Positions 26,731 through 35,485 of a stretch of 63,979 bases of DNA are shown piece after piece; the first letter of the stretch is position 1; every line of letters starts with the position of its first letter. The notes beneath the pieces were generated by a model, which worked only from the letters and a program-made list of their open reading frames with translations, did not search any database and was not told the DNA's origin. The position numbers and the translations under genes were made by a program. Origin of the DNA: an uncultured Endomicrobiia bacterium (lineage in GTDB: Bacteria > Elusimicrobiota > Endomicrobiia > Endomicrobiales > Endomicrobiaceae); NCBI GenBank assembly GCA_938040055.1, contig CALHWY010000023.1, forward strand, positions 1 to 63,979, given 5' to 3'.

Positions 26731-27034
26731 GAACAGAACAAAAATTTACGCTCATTCCGCAAATAAAGAAAACAAGCGCCAGCCGCTTGACCGACATTGT
26801 ACAAATGTCGCGTTAAAAGCGTCGGAATTTGCGAAAAGTTTCGACTCTGAAGCTTGGGCGTATAATATAGGCTTGCTGCACGATCTGGGAAAGGCTTCCA
26901 CAGCATTTCAAAACTATCTGAAAAGCGCTTCAAATGAAGATTCTGATGAAGACGGTGCTTATATTTCAAAAACCAATCATTCCGGCGCCGGCGCCGTTTG
27001 CGCGGTTAATAATTTATCCGGAATGGCATTGTAA
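26731..27034 (+). pseudogene. Truncated extra Cas3 HD domain
   Basis: From the ATG at 26731 the frame reads MNRTKIYAHSANKENKRQPL, then GLLHDLGKASTAFQNYLKSA and NHSGAGA, the start of a Cas3 HD nuclease domain. It stops after about 100 residues, before the rest of the HD fold and the helicase. The complete cas3 begins 53 nt downstream with its own, different HD domain. A longer frame start at 26651 adds residues with no Cas3 likeness. It is either the relic of a replaced cas3 or a short HD-only protein; it lacks the later HD-domain His motif, so the relic is more likely. Confidence 0.8.
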
Positions 27035-27087
27035 AGATAAGATTTACCGCAGGTTTTCAGTCAAACTGTTTTATATGAGAGGGGGGC

Positions 27088-29451
27088 ATGGAAAAAACTT
27101 TTTTAGCGCGGCCAAAGCAGCTGTTACGAGAACATTTGATTAATGTGTCGGATATGACTTCTTTAAATGCTTCTAAAATAGGCTTGCCGAATCTGGGAAA
27201 ATTATTGGGACTTATACATGATTTGGGCAAATACAGTACATCATTTCAAAAACATTTAACTGAAAATAATAATGATCAAGTTGATCATTCAACAGCGGGC
27301 GGTCAAATAATATTTGATAAATTAGATAAATTAAAAGACGATACTTCCAAGAATAGACTTCTTTTAGAAGTTATTTCCTTATGTTGCTTCTCGCATCATT
27401 CCGGTCTGATAGACATGCTTGACATGTCGGGTAAGGATAATTTTTGTAAGAGAATAAATAAAGATACCGCTCAGACATATAAAAACGAAGTCCTTAATAA
27501 TATGGAGGACATAATAAAAGAGAAAATTAATGGCATAAATATTAATCAAATCTCGGAAGAATTGGCAAGACTTGAAAAAAGGATAGAAAAAGAAACGAAT
27601 GAAATTCCTCACCATTTCTATATGGGAATGCTTGCGAGATTTTTATTAAGTTGTCTTATTGATGCCGATCATACCGATAGCGCAAATCATTTTCTGCAAA
27701 ACGGGGAAAAAACTTGCGGGGAAAACCGTATTTCATGGGAAGTCATATCGAAACGCTTGGAAGAACATATAAACTTATTGAGTAAAAAGAAAAACTCTTC
27801 ATCCCAAGTAAAAAAAGTAAGGGAAGAAATATCCAGACAATGTTTCAACGCCGGGAAAACTTATGAGAAAGGATGTTATAAACTTGAAATACCTACGGGA
27901 GGAGGAAAAACGCTGGCAAGCTTTCGCTTCGCGGTTGAAGCGGCAAAAAAACATAAACTGGACAGAATACTTTATTGTATTCCTTATACGACAATTATTG
28001 AGCAAAACGCAGATGTTATAAGAAAAATTACGGAAATTGAAAAAGTTGATAAAGGAAAAGTCGTTCTGGAACATCACTCAAATCTTTCGCAAAAAAACAG
28101 AACGGAAGAAGAAACGGATCTAAATGAAATTTTAACTCAAAGCTGGACGGCTCCGATAATTTTTACGACTAATGTGCAGCTGCTTGAGGTGCTGTTTTCA
28201 AAAAGAACTGTAAATACCAGACGTCTGCACCGACTGGCGAATTCTGTAATAATTTTTGATGAAATACAGACTTTACCGATAAAATGCATACATTTATTTA
28301 ATAATGCTGTAAATTTTTTAGCGGATATTTGCGGCGCGACAGTCGTTTTATGTACGGCGACTCAGCCTTTGTTGGACAGAGCGAATGATGACAGATTCGG
28401 TAATTTAAAATTATCCGTTAATAAAAATATAGTAAATGATATAGAAAATATATTCAAGAGCTTGAAAAGAGTCGAAATAATCGACAATGATTTAAAAGAA
28501 TTAAAAGAAATTAATGAAGTGGGAAATAAAGCAATAGAGCTTGCAAAAGAAAACGGAAATTGTTTAGTCGTATGCAATACTACAAAATCAGCCAAAGAGA
28601 CTTTTCAGCATATTAACTGTATGGCGCAAAAAGAATTTATGACGTATCATTTAAGCGCAAGAATGATGCCGGTTCACAGAAATTGGATTTTAAGATGCAT
28701 AAAGCGCGGGTTAAAAGAAAAAAGAAAACTAATAACGGTATCAACACAGGTTATAGAAGCCGGAGTCGATGTTGATTTTAACTGCGGCATTCGCGCTTTA
28801 GCAGGGTTAGACTCTATTTTACAAACAGCAGGCAGAATAAATAGAAACGGATTAAGCGATACATTGAAAAAACTTTATGTATATAAATTTAATGATAATT
28901 CAAACGCAGTAGAATATATTTCCAATGGAGCAAAAACCGCTTATGGCGTAAAAAGGCAAAATCCCGATATCAAAATGTCGGATTATCAAATGATGGATAA
29001 ATATTATAGCGATTTTTACTGCGAATATAAAAAAGAAATGAAATATCTTGTAAGGGATATACAGGATAGCCTTCTTAATTTATTATCAACCAATAAAAAT
29101 AATCCAGGACATAAATCGAGTAAAAATATTTTGAGGCAATCGTTTTTTACGGCAAGTTCAAATTTTAAACCGATAGATGATATAACAATGCCTGTTATAG
29201 TAGATAAGGGGAAAGCTAATAGAATGATAGAAAAATTCAGGAATGTATATGATCCGAAAATAAAAAGAAAAATGATAAAAGAATTGAATAAATATTCCGT
29301 AAATATATATCCAAACCAATATGAAAACTTGCAAAAAGCCATACATAAAATATCTGAAGATCTGGAAATATATTATATAGATAAAGAGTATTATAATGAA
29401 CAATTCGGTATTACGGAAGAATATATAATTGATAAGGGAGGTATATGTTGA
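27088..29451 (+). CDS. cas3: CRISPR-associated helicase-nuclease Cas3, type I-C
   Basis: The 787-residue protein combines an HD nuclease (H16, HDLGK at 44-48, H67, HH at 103-104) with a superfamily 2 helicase (PTGGGKT at 269-275, DEIQ at 391-394, TATQP at 423-427, AGRINR near 595). It nicks and unwinds target DNA after Cascade binding. GAGAGGGGGG precedes the ATG. It overlaps the cas5 start. The fusion order and neighbours fit type I-C. Confidence 0.95.
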   Translation: MEKTFLARPKQLLREHLINVSDMTSLNASKIGLPNLGKLLGLIHDLGKYSTSFQKHLTENNNDQVDHSTAGGQIIFDKLDKLKDDTSKNRLLLEVISLCCFSHHSGLIDMLDMSGKDNFCKRINKDTAQTYKNEVLNNMEDIIKEKINGININQISEELARLEKRIEKETNEIPHHFYMGMLARFLLSCLIDADHTDSANHFLQNGEKTCGENRISWEVISKRLEEHINLLSKKKNSSSQVKKVREEISRQCFNAGKTYEKGCYKLEIPTGGGKTLASFRFAVEAAKKHKLDRILYCIPYTTIIEQNADVIRKITEIEKVDKGKVVLEHHSNLSQKNRTEEETDLNEILTQSWTAPIIFTTNVQLLEVLFSKRTVNTRRLHRLANSVIIFDEIQTLPIKCIHLFNNAVNFLADICGATVVLCTATQPLLDRANDDRFGNLKLSVNKNIVNDIENIFKSLKRVEIIDNDLKELKEINEVGNKAIELAKENGNCLVVCNTTKSAKETFQHINCMAQKEFMTYHLSARMMPVHRNWILRCIKRGLKEKRKLITVSTQVIEAGVDVDFNCGIRALAGLDSILQTAGRINRNGLSDTLKKLYVYKFNDNSNAVEYISNGAKTAYGVKRQNPDIKMSDYQMMDKYYSDFYCEYKKEMKYLVRDIQDSLLNLLSTNKNNPGHKSSKNILRQSFFTASSNFKPIDDITMPVIVDKGKANRMIEKFRNVYDPKIKRKMIKELNKYSVNIYPNQYENLQKAIHKISEDLEIYYIDKEYYNEQFGITEEYIIDKGGIC

Positions 29452-30194
29452 TGTGTAAAGGTATAGAGTTTAAAGTCTATGCAAAAAATGCTCTTTTTGC
29501 CGAACCTATAACAAAATTGGGCGGGGAAAAGTGCTCGTATCAAATACCCACTTATGAAGCGATAAAAGGGATAACAAAATCAATTTATTGGAAACCTACA
29601 TTTGTTTGGATTATAGATAAAGTCCGCATAATGAGAGTTATTGAAATGGAATCAAAAGGAGTAAGAACCGTTAAATATTATAAAGAGGAAGCAGGATTGT
29701 CTTACTATACTTATTTAAAAAATGTGGAATACCAAGTAAAAGCTCATTTTGAGTGGAATTATTATAGCGATGAATACGCAAATGACAGAAATGACGGCAA
29801 GCATATATCTATTGCAAAGCGCAGTTTGGATAGAGGAGGAAGGCAAGACATTTTTTTAGGCACAAGAGAATGCCAAGGATATGTTGAACCTTGCGATTTC
29901 GGGTCAGGGAAAAGTGATTATGACGGGAAAGATTTATATTTCGGGATGATGTTTCACAGTTTTTCTTATCCTAATGAAGTATTGAAAAACCAAAAAAGAA
30001 AAGAAAAATTGGAAGCTAATTTATGGGAAGCTGAAATGAAAAATGGAATTATAGACTTTGAAACGGCAAAAGATAAATTGATATCAAGAGAAATAAAAAA
30101 AATTACTTCTTATAATTACAAAATCGATTTCAATCTTTTAAGCGTCGAAAAAGAATATGAGAATCTTTTCACCGAAAAGGAGGTGAGTTTATGA
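29451..30194 (+). CDS. cas5c: Cas5c (Cas5d), crRNA-processing subunit
   Basis: GGGAGG at 29436-29441 favours the ATG at 29451, which overlaps the cas3 stop by one base; 29445 is an alternative. The 247-residue protein starts KGIEFKVYAKNALFAEP and has IPTYEAIKGITKSIYWKPTF, as in I-C Cas5. In type I-C this protein replaces Cas6 and cuts pre-crRNA. Its stop overlaps cas8c by ATGA. Confidence 0.9.
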   Translation: MCKGIEFKVYAKNALFAEPITKLGGEKCSYQIPTYEAIKGITKSIYWKPTFVWIIDKVRIMRVIEMESKGVRTVKYYKEEAGLSYYTYLKNVEYQVKAHFEWNYYSDEYANDRNDGKHISIAKRSLDRGGRQDIFLGTRECQGYVEPCDFGSGKSDYDGKDLYFGMMFHSFSYPNEVLKNQKRKEKLEANLWEAEMKNGIIDFETAKDKLISREIKKITSYNYKIDFNLLSVEKEYENLFTEKEVSL

Positions 30195-31984
30195 GTTGGT
30201 TTCAAAGACTATATCAAACTTATGACAATGCGGTTGAAGCCTCTCAGGACAGCGAGTATGTGATAGCTCCTATTGCGCATAAACATGAAAAAGCCAATAT
30301 AGAAATACATTTAAATGAAAAAGCGGAAATTGAGGAAATCTGTCTTCTCCCTAAGGAAGAAGATACCATAGTGCAAATTACGGGAGATAATAACTGTAAC
30401 TGGGGTCTTGCCGTCAAACTAAATATATATACCGGAGAGAAAGGTGGGTTATATAAAAATCAATTAAGAGAGTGGGCTGAATTCGGTAAAAATGAAAAAG
30501 TTGAAATAGTAAATAAATATATTCAAAAAGAAACATTGTTAAAAGATTTAGAAGATAAGAAGATAATAGAAAAGAAAATAGAAAAGAAAAACAATAAGAC
30601 GGAATATAAAATATGCAAACAAGATTCAAAGCAGAGATACAAAGAACCTTTTATCCGGTGGATAGTCGGCTTTGGTCAGGGATCTAAAACTTGGGAAAAT
30701 GACGAAATAATCAAGTCATGGCAAGAATTTATGAAAAAGAAAAATGTGGATGAAGGGATATGTTATATAACAGGGAAGAAAACATCATTGACACAAAAGC
30801 ATCCTACGGCAAATGGAAAAAACAAATTGATTTCTTCCGAAGATAAGAAAAATTTTGTTTTTAACGGCAGGTTTGAAAATGCCGATGAAGTTGCTTGTAT
30901 AGGATATGAAGTTTCGCAAAAAGCGCATAATACTCTTCTATGGCTTACGGCTGAAGAAAGAGGACAGGCATATATTAACGGAGAACAAAAATTTGTTGCC
31001 TGGAGTTCAAATTTATCTCCGTTGCCGAAATTCGGCGGAGGTTCAGATGAACTTTTATCGGGAAATGTCGGGTTTGACTTTGGTAAGAAACTGAAAGAAA
31101 AAATAAAAGGATATAATACGGATTTAGCTCCGAATGAAGATGTTTTTGTTATAGGAGTTGATAATGCAAATCCGGGAAGAGCAAGCATTATTTATTATAG
31201 GGAATTATTAGGTTCGCAATTTTTGATTAATGTAGAAACTTGGCACAATAAATATAGCTGGGAGCAATTTTTAAACAATCAATATTTTGTAGGGACACCT
31301 TCATTAGACGCGATAGCAAATTTTTATCTTTATAATAAAGAAAAGGAAGGTAAAAAACCGTCGCTCACAGATAGTCAGAGAAAAATAAAAAAGAGCATTG
31401 TAAAAGATTTGATTCCTTCAATTACAGAAGGCGTAAAAATTCCAAAGTACATAGAAGATAGATATGTAAAAAGAGCATCAAATCCTGTGGCTTTAAACGA
31501 GATTCAGTGGAAATCTATTTTAAGAATAGCTTGCGCCGTGTATAAAGGAAATCATTATGAAAAGGAGGAGCGTATGTATGTTGATGAAAACAACAAAGAT
31601 AGAAGCTATCTTTACGGAAGATTGTTGGCAATTATTGATGATGCTGAAATGTATGTTTTAAGAAAACAAGATAAGGATAAAGAAAGGTTAACAAATGCAA
31701 AACGGTTTATGAATAAATTTGCAATATCACCGGCAACTACATGGAAATTTCTATATGAAAAATTTATGCAGGCATATAGAGCTAAAATAAAAGGGAATTG
31801 GATTGAAAATGATGTGCAGGAAATAATCTCGCATAATAGCGAGGCTTTTAAAAATGAAGACAATAGCCCGTTAAATGGAAATTATCTTTTGGGATATTTT
31901 TGCCAACTAAAATCCAATGAGGAAAAAAGAAAAGAAATTCAAAATAAAAAGGAGACTGACAATGACAACATTAAACAAAATTGA
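30191..31984 (+). CDS. cas8c: Cas8c (Csd1), Cascade large subunit
   Basis: The 597-residue protein begins MSWFQRLYQTYD, as Csd1 proteins do, and is of Csd1 length. It has VGFGQGSKTWENDEI and, in the middle, SQKAHNTLLWLTAEERGQAY and GNVGFDFGKKL-like segments typical of the family. Cas8c recognises the PAM and recruits Cas3. It overlaps cas5c by 4 nt and cas7 by 23 nt, so the operon is tightly coupled. Confidence 0.9.
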   Translation: MSWFQRLYQTYDNAVEASQDSEYVIAPIAHKHEKANIEIHLNEKAEIEEICLLPKEEDTIVQITGDNNCNWGLAVKLNIYTGEKGGLYKNQLREWAEFGKNEKVEIVNKYIQKETLLKDLEDKKIIEKKIEKKNNKTEYKICKQDSKQRYKEPFIRWIVGFGQGSKTWENDEIIKSWQEFMKKKNVDEGICYITGKKTSLTQKHPTANGKNKLISSEDKKNFVFNGRFENADEVACIGYEVSQKAHNTLLWLTAEERGQAYINGEQKFVAWSSNLSPLPKFGGGSDELLSGNVGFDFGKKLKEKIKGYNTDLAPNEDVFVIGVDNANPGRASIIYYRELLGSQFLINVETWHNKYSWEQFLNNQYFVGTPSLDAIANFYLYNKEKEGKKPSLTDSQRKIKKSIVKDLIPSITEGVKIPKYIEDRYVKRASNPVALNEIQWKSILRIACAVYKGNHYEKEERMYVDENNKDRSYLYGRLLAIIDDAEMYVLRKQDKDKERLTNAKRFMNKFAISPATTWKFLYEKFMQAYRAKIKGNWIENDVQEIISHNSEAFKNEDNSPLNGNYLLGYFCQLKSNEEKRKEIQNKKETDNDNIKQN

Positions 31985-32799
31985 TTTTGCCGTTATTTTT
32001 GAAGTTAAAAATGCCAATCCGAACGGAGATCCTCTAAATGAGAATATTCCGCGATATGACAGCAATAGAATTGGAGAGGTAACGGATGTTTGTTTAAAAA
32101 GAAAAATAAGAAACCGTTTATTGGATAAAGGTAAAAATATTTTTGTTCAGTCGAATGATTATAGACGGCAGGGAGATGAATATAAAAACTTAAAAGAAAG
32201 ATTAGAAGGGATAATAGGCAAAATTAGTAAAAATGAAGATGAAAAAGAGTATAAGAAAAAAATTTGCGAGAAGTTCTTTGATGTAAGAGCTTTTGGACAA
32301 GTGATAGCTTGGGATAAGCAGTCAATAGGGATAAGAGGCCCTGTCACAATACAGTCAGCATATAGCATCGCCCCGATAGAAATTATTTCAAATCAAATTA
32401 CAAAAAGCGTAAGTAATGAGAAAGATGACGGAAAAGGCAAGCGATACTATGGGAATGAAACATTATGTGAAAACGGGGATATACGTGTTTAAAGGGGCAA
32501 TCAATCCGCAGTTGGCTGAAAAAACGGGTTTTTCTTATGATGATGCTCAAGAAATAAAGGATATATTGCCTAGAATTTTTGAAAACGATGAATCTTCCGC
32601 AAGACCTGCCGGAACAATGAAAGTTTTAAATCTTATTTGGTGGGAACATAAATCAGAAATCGGTGAATTCTCTTCCGCAAAAGTTCATAGTTCTTTAAAA
32701 ATCGATGAAAACGGAACGATTATAAATGAAAAAGAATTAAAAGAAGGTTCTGTCAATGAAATAAAAGATCTTAAAGCGGAAATAATACCGGGTTGGTAG
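31962..32799 (+). pseudogene. cas7: Cas7 (Csd2), split by a frameshift
   Basis: AAAAGGAG at 31947-31954 leads to the ATG at 31962 and MTTLNKIDFAVIFEVKNANP, a standard Csd2 start. This frame runs to QITKSVSNEKDDGKGKR and then into nonsense, stopping at 32492. The next frame continues exactly where Csd2 should: SDTMGMKHYVKTGIYVFKGA, then SSARPAGTMKVL and SSAKVHSSLKI, ending at 32799. One extra base near 32436-32442 (GGCAAGC) explains the break. Joined, the protein would have about 278 residues, a normal length. Cas7 forms the Cascade backbone, so interference should fail unless the shift is an error or is bypassed. Confidence 0.92.
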
Positions 32800-32804
32800 A
32801 AATT

Positions 32805-33434
32805 ATGTATAGCGACGATGATTTGCTGCATATACGCGGACTACAGCAAATTCTCTACTGTAAACGGAGATGCGCTTTATTGTTTCTCGAACAGCTTTGG
32901 GCGGATAATTTCTTTACGGCCAAAGGCATCGTTATGCATGAGAAAGCCCACGAAAATAAGAATGAGCGCAAGAAAGGCGTGATAATAGAACGTGATATTT
33001 ATATTAAATCTTACGCTCTTGGGCTTGTAGGTAAAAGCGATATCGTCGAGTTCCATAAATCCGAAAGAGGTAGACCGATTCCGTTTCCCGTTGAATATAA
33101 AAGCGGAAAAGCGAAAAATGACAATACCGACAAAGTTCAGCTTTGCGCGCAGGCTTTATGTCTTGAAGAGATGCTGGATATACCTGTTGCCAAAGGAGCT
33201 TTATATTACGGTAAAACCCGCAGCCGTTTGGATGTCGATTTCGATGAAAGTTTAAGAGATGAGACGATAATGCTTTCAAAAGAGTTTCATAATCTTATTG
33301 AAAGCAAAATAACGCCGAAAGCGAAATATTCAAAAAAATGCGATAACTGTTCCTTTAAAGAATTATGTCTGCCCGAAATTTTCGGTAAGAATAAAAGCGT
33401 TAAAGAATATTTAAAAAATATTATAGAAGAGTGA
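32805..33434 (+). CDS. cas4: Cas4 nuclease
   Basis: The ATG at 32805 lies 5 nt after the cas7 stop and gives 209 residues; the frame is open from 32793. It has the RecB-type nuclease motifs GKSDIVEF and PVEYKSGK, then QLCAQALCLEE. Cysteines in YCKRRC and CDNCSFKELC form the iron-sulfur site. Cas4 trims prespacers and selects PAM-bearing ones with Cas1-Cas2. Confidence 0.93.
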   Translation: MYSDDDLLHIRGLQQILYCKRRCALLFLEQLWADNFFTAKGIVMHEKAHENKNERKKGVIIERDIYIKSYALGLVGKSDIVEFHKSERGRPIPFPVEYKSGKAKNDNTDKVQLCAQALCLEEMLDIPVAKGALYYGKTRSRLDVDFDESLRDETIMLSKEFHNLIESKITPKAKYSKKCDNCSFKELCLPEIFGKNKSVKEYLKNIIEE

Positions 33435-33435
33435 A

Positions 33436-34470
33436 ATGAAAAAACTTTTAAGTAATTTATACATCACAACCCAAGAAACTTATGTGTCTAAGGAGCGTGA
33501 AAATATAGTTATAAGTTTACACGGCAAAGAAATATTCCGCGCACCCATACATTTGATAAATTCCGTTGTGTGTTTCGGAAATGTCTTGTGTTCGCCTTTT
33601 GTTTTCGGGCTTTGTGCGCAAAACAATGTTTCGGTAAGCTTTTTTACCGAATATGGAAAATTTATAGCTAAAGTTCAGTCTCCGGTCTCCGGAAATGTTC
33701 TTTTAAGAAAACAGCAGTATAAATATTCCGAAGACGGGAAATTTTGTTTGGAAACCGCGAAAAGCGTCTTAATAGGCAAAATAAGTAATTCGCGAACAGT
33801 AATCAACAGAGCTTTGAGAGATCATAAAGATAAAATGAAAGACCTTGCCGCGGTTAAATTAGTTTCGGATAGTTTACAAAAAGCTCTTAATAATATTTTA
33901 TCTGCGGATAATCTTGATTCTCTGCGCGGCACGGAAGGCGATGGCGCAAATTCTTATTTTAGCGTATTTGATGAATTGGTTTTAACCGATAAAGAAAATT
34001 TTTATATGAAAGAAAGAACGCGTCGTCCTCCTTTAGACAATGTTAATTGTCTGCTTTCTTTCGTGTACACATTATTGGCTCATGATGTGGCATCGGCCTT
34101 GGAGGGCGTTGGTCTTGATCCACAAGTCGGATTTTTTCATAAAGACAGACCCGGACGACCGAGCTTAGCATTGGACTTGATGGAAGAGTTCCGCAGTGTT
34201 ATAGCCGACAGATTAGTTTTGAATTTAATAAATTTATCGCAGCTTGATATTAAAGGTTTTATAAAATCACAAAGCGGCGGAGTTACAATGGGCGAAGACA
34301 ATAAAAAAACGGTTCTTACTGCATATAAAAAAAGGAAAGAAGAGGAAATTTTTCATCCGTTTTTTAAAGAAAATATTCAAATAGGTCTTTTATTTCATGC
34401 GCAAGCCTTGCTTTTTGCAAGATATATAAGAGGAGATATAGATGCGTATCCGCCTTTTATTTGGAAATGA
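33436..34470 (+). CDS. cas1: Cas1 integrase, type I-C
   Basis: The 344-residue protein begins LLSNLYITTQETYVSKERENI, typical of I-C Cas1. It has E167 (TEGDGANSYF), H235 (GFFHKDRPGRPSLALDLMEEFR) and the acidic residues D247 and E250, matching the Cas1 metal site. It starts one base after the cas4 stop. It inserts new spacers together with Cas2. Confidence 0.95.
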   Translation: MKKLLSNLYITTQETYVSKERENIVISLHGKEIFRAPIHLINSVVCFGNVLCSPFVFGLCAQNNVSVSFFTEYGKFIAKVQSPVSGNVLLRKQQYKYSEDGKFCLETAKSVLIGKISNSRTVINRALRDHKDKMKDLAAVKLVSDSLQKALNNILSADNLDSLRGTEGDGANSYFSVFDELVLTDKENFYMKERTRRPPLDNVNCLLSFVYTLLAHDVASALEGVGLDPQVGFFHKDRPGRPSLALDLMEEFRSVIADRLVLNLINLSQLDIKGFIKSQSGGVTMGEDNKKTVLTAYKKRKEEEIFHPFFKENIQIGLLFHAQALLFARYIRGDIDAYPPFIWK

Positions 34471-34479
34471 GGCAATCTA

Positions 34480-34770
34480 ATGCTTATTTTAATCAGTTAT
34501 GACATAGACACAACGGAGTCCGGCGGAGCAAGGAGATTAAGAAATGTCTCAAAAGCCTGTTTGGATTACGGGCAAAGGGTTCAGTTTTCCGTTTTTGAAT
34601 GTGAAGTCGACCCTACTCAGTGGGTTTTTTTGAAAGATAAATTATTAAAGATAGTGGACTTGAAAAAGGACAGTATAAGATTTTATATGCTTGGCTCTAA
34701 TTGGAAAAGAAAAATAGAGCATTATGGAGCAAAAGAACCTGTTGATTTGCACGGTTCGCTGGTAATATGA
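34480..34770 (+). CDS. cas2: Cas2
   Basis: The 96-residue ferredoxin-like protein has MLILISYDIDTTESGGARRLRNVSKACLDYGQRVQFSVFEC split over its first 45 residues, a complete Cas2 pattern with the Asp at 8. It bridges two Cas1 dimers. It ends 170 nt before the first CRISPR repeat; that gap is the leader. Confidence 0.95.
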   Translation: MLILISYDIDTTESGGARRLRNVSKACLDYGQRVQFSVFECEVDPTQWVFLKDKLLKIVDLKKDSIRFYMLGSNWKRKIEHYGAKEPVDLHGSLVI

Positions 34771-34940
34771 TTTGTTAGATATAAAATTGCGAACCTGAGG
34801 TGATGTGGTTATGTTCATTGACATCGCATATTGAAAAATGAACAAGAATTTGAAATATGCAAACAATATGGCTGTTTTTTTGACACTGTCGCGATAATTA
34901 AAAAAAACAAGTTGAATTTATAAATAGTTTTTGTTGTACT
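34771..34940 (+). promoter_or_regulatory. CRISPR leader
   Basis: The 170-bp AT-rich segment between cas2 and repeat 1 should hold the array promoter and integration signals. GTTCATT and AATGAAC form an inverted repeat near 34812-34844. The string ACTGTCGC occurs at 34886-34893 and again at the leader-repeat junction (34938-34945), where it includes the first bases of the repeat. Confidence 0.65.
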
Positions 34941-35369
34941 GTCGCTCCCTTCACGGGAGCGTGGATTGAAATAATATTCCTACGGTAGACTGGGAAACAT
35001 ATAAGAAGGTCGCTCCCTTCACGGGAGCGTGGATTGAAATTTTCCCCGGGGGAGTAATTCCCCGGGGATTTTTGTCGCTCCCTTCACGGGAGCGTGGATT
35101 GAAATATTAAAAAAAATGAAATAAATAAAAGTAAATAAAAGTCGCTCCCTTCACGGGAGCGTGGATTGAAATGTCCCAAACCGCCAAGTTTGGGACGGCT
35201 GGGAAAGTCGCTCCCTTCACGGGAGCGTGGATTGAAATGTCTGATTATAGATTGCAGAGGACGCAATATCTCGTCGCTCCCTTCACGGGAGCGTGAATTG
35301 AAATCAGATTACTACACGCGAATGATATATAAAGCCGGTCGCTCCCTTCGGGGGAGTTGTGATTCGGTA
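34941..35369 (+). CRISPR. Type I-C CRISPR array, 7 repeats and 6 spacers
   Basis: The 32-bp repeat GTCGCTCCCTTCACGGGAGC + GTGGATTGAAAT starts at 34941, 35009, 35074, 35141, 35207 and 35273. The sixth has one change (GTGGA to GTGAA), and a seventh at 35338 is strongly degenerate, marking the old end. Spacers are 36, 33, 35, 34, 34 and 33 bp. The repeat has the GCTCCC/GGGAGC stem and ATTGAAAT end of type I-C. Spacer 2 (35041-35073) and spacer 4 (35173-35206) are themselves inverted repeats. Confidence 0.97.
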
Positions 35370-35485
35370 AATCGCCAAGCAAATGCAAAATATGGAGCAG
35401 TCTGCAAGTGCTTAGTATAATAAAATAAAAATAAAGGATCGGCGTCAGACGATGCCAATCCTTTATCGGTTTCAATTTTCTTCAG

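Noticed and set aside
32436..32442. Programmed frameshifting as the default explanation for cas7
   Set aside because: No known +1 recoding signal (such as an RF2-type stop with upstream Shine-Dalgarno) is present; mutation or sequencing error is simpler.
34906..34920. 15-mer AACAAGTTGAATTTA shared by the CRISPR leader and 63369-63383, and its last ten bases also at the IS30 end
   Set aside because: For AT-rich 15-mers in a 64-kb window several chance matches are expected, and similarity does not extend beyond the 15 bases.
34941..35369. Self-targeting spacers
   Set aside because: By eye no spacer matches any other part of this window; the rest of the genome could not be checked.
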